Shown here: positions 63,257 to 64,000 of the stretch, one piece after another
How positions within the stretch are numbered: position 1 is the stretch's first letter
Layout of the letters: each line of letters begins with the position of its first letter
Assembly: GCF_000350165.1 (NCBI RefSeq)
Contig: NZ_CAUI01000023.1
Span: forward strand, 659,183 to 723,182
DNA from: Halanaerobium saccharolyticum subsp. saccharolyticum DSM 6643
GTDB taxonomy: Bacteria > Bacillota > Halanaerobiia > Halanaerobiales > Halanaerobiaceae
Reading direction: 5' to 3'
Length of the DNA: 64,000 nucleotides
Position numbers and translations under genes: made by a program
The notes under the pieces: generated by a model
Database searches by the model: none
Told to the model about the DNA's origin: nothing
Seen by the model: only the letters and a program-made list of their open reading frames with translations

Positions 63257-64000
63257 CTATTTGCTTCTTTTATTGATATACATTTTTTTATCTGCCTTTT
63301 CATAGGCTCTGTTTAAATTATCTGTACAACTTTCAGTGGTGCAGCTCCCTAAAGAAATTGAAAGATTTTTTAAGAAACATTTTTGCTGATTATACTTTTT
63401 AAATTTTTCTTTGATTCTATTGCAAATCTTTTTTACAGTAAACTTATTTGTTTCAAGTAGTAAAATTACAAATTCATCTCCCCCAGTTCGTGCAATTATA
63501 TCTTCACTGCGCAGAACTTCCTTTAATAATTCAGCAGTTTTTTTAAGGTATTGATCACCAATACCATGGCCAAAACTATCATTTACTTCTTTTAAATTAT
63601 CCAAATCACCTACAATAATGCTAATTGGATACCTTCTTGAACCATTTAGGCGTTTAATTTCATTCTGCAGATAACGGCGGTTATATAATCCAGTTAATTC
63701 ATCATGAAAAGACAAAAATTCAATCTGCTGCTGTCGTTTTTTATATTGGTCTATATTAAGGTGGATACCTGTTGCCCTCAATATATTTCCATTTTCATCT
63801 GTTTCAACAACTTTACCAATATCTCTAATCCAAATATAGTCCCCAGATTTAGTTTTTAAACGATGCTCGCTAATATAAATATCCTTATCCCCTTTTAAAT
63901 GTTTTTTCATCTTTTCTAAAGCACTATCTATATCTTCTGGATGAACTAAATTTTTCCAGCTATGAGGCTTTTGTTCAATCTCCTTTAACTTATAACCAAG
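63257..64000 (-). CDS. PAS-GGDEF diguanylate cyclase (partial, N-terminus beyond window)
   Basis: Makes c-di-GMP from two GTP. The frame enters from the right edge; the visible 247 residues begin within a PAS domain (VHPEDIDSALEKM, ending GIHLNIDQYKKRQ) and continue into a GGDEF domain with RTGGDEFVILL and the inhibitory RSED five residues before it. Both the active and I-sites look intact. Sensor domains further upstream cannot be seen. The full gene is truncated only by the window. Confidence 0.9.
   Translation of the reverse strand, partial: LGYKLKEIEQKPHSWKNLVHPEDIDSALEKMKKHLKGDKDIYISEHRLKTKSGDYIWIRDIGKVVETDENGNILRATGIHLNIDQYKKRQQQIEFLSFHDELTGLYNRRYLQNEIKRLNGSRRYPISIIVGDLDNLKEVNDSFGHGIGDQYLKKTAELLKEVLRSEDIIARTGGDEFVILLLETNKFTVKKICNRIKEKFKKYNQQKCFLKNLSISLGSCTTESCTDNLNRAYEKADKKMYINKRSK

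Noticed and set aside
1..64000. CRISPR arrays, tRNA genes, insertion sequences or prophage
   Set aside because: I looked for spaced repeats, cloverleaf-type sequences, transposase motifs and phage genes and found none I could support.

Overview
The window is about 64 kb of AT-rich, gene-dense chromosomal DNA. Strong GGAGG-type ribosome binding sites, SigA-like promoters and many intrinsic terminators point to a low-GC Firmicute. The mix of pyruvate carboxylase, paired fasciclin proteins, YhaO/YhaN-like nucleases, c-di-GMP enzymes and ferredoxin-like Fe-S proteins fits an anaerobic, possibly halophilic member such as the Halanaerobiales. That placement is inference. I see no rRNA, tRNA, prophage, insertion sequence or CRISPR array.

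Layout. 0-11 kb: truncated NAD synthase, a DEAD-box RNA helicase behind an attenuator-like leader, then a minus-strand carbohydrate and glycolipid block (GH36 alpha-galactosidase, a glycosyltransferase fused to a decayed phosphoesterase domain, a YbhN-type membrane protein, GH31 alpha-glucosidase). 11-22 kb: a DUF815 ATPase, an ADP-ribosylglycohydrolase/PRPP-synthetase pair, an MgtE Mg2+ transporter, a YhaN/YhaO-like pair and a c-di-GMP riboswitch controlling a small secreted Pro/Glu/Gly protein. 22-34 kb: pyruvate carboxylase, a BrkB-like protein, an RpoD-type sigma factor, a TetR/MATE efflux unit with three operators and a MerR-methyltransferase/MFS unit. 34-44 kb: PepC-like peptidase, SatD-like protein, citrate synthase, S41 peptidase, homoserine dehydrogenase, fasciclin 1, TraB-family protein, SDR and a small alarmone synthetase. 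44-48 kb: a 30-residue peptide gene, a secreted protein with a small membrane partner, a small HD hydrolase, a racemase and an apparently structured RNA of about 330 nt. 48-57 kb: a second SbcC/SbcD-like pair in one operon with a GGDEF/HD-GYP protein, a two-CDGSH protein lacking a standard start codon, rhodanese and fasciclin 2. 57-64 kb: CoA-binding protein, two esterases, an Fe-S protein, an ATP-grasp enzyme and a truncated PAS-GGDEF cyclase.

How it fits together. c-di-GMP signalling is present at three levels: two enzymes with intact GGDEF and I-site motifs, one HD-GYP domain, and one riboswitch with a secreted-protein target. Stringent-response metabolism appears as separate single-domain synthetase and hydrolase genes 2 kb apart. 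The two fasciclin genes share a conserved upstream block with a Fur-box-like sequence next to the -35. The least explained items are the RNA at 47.5 kb, the 30-residue peptide gene at 44.9 kb, the phosphoesterase-glycosyltransferase fusion at 5-7 kb and the riboswitch-controlled secreted protein at 21.6 kb.
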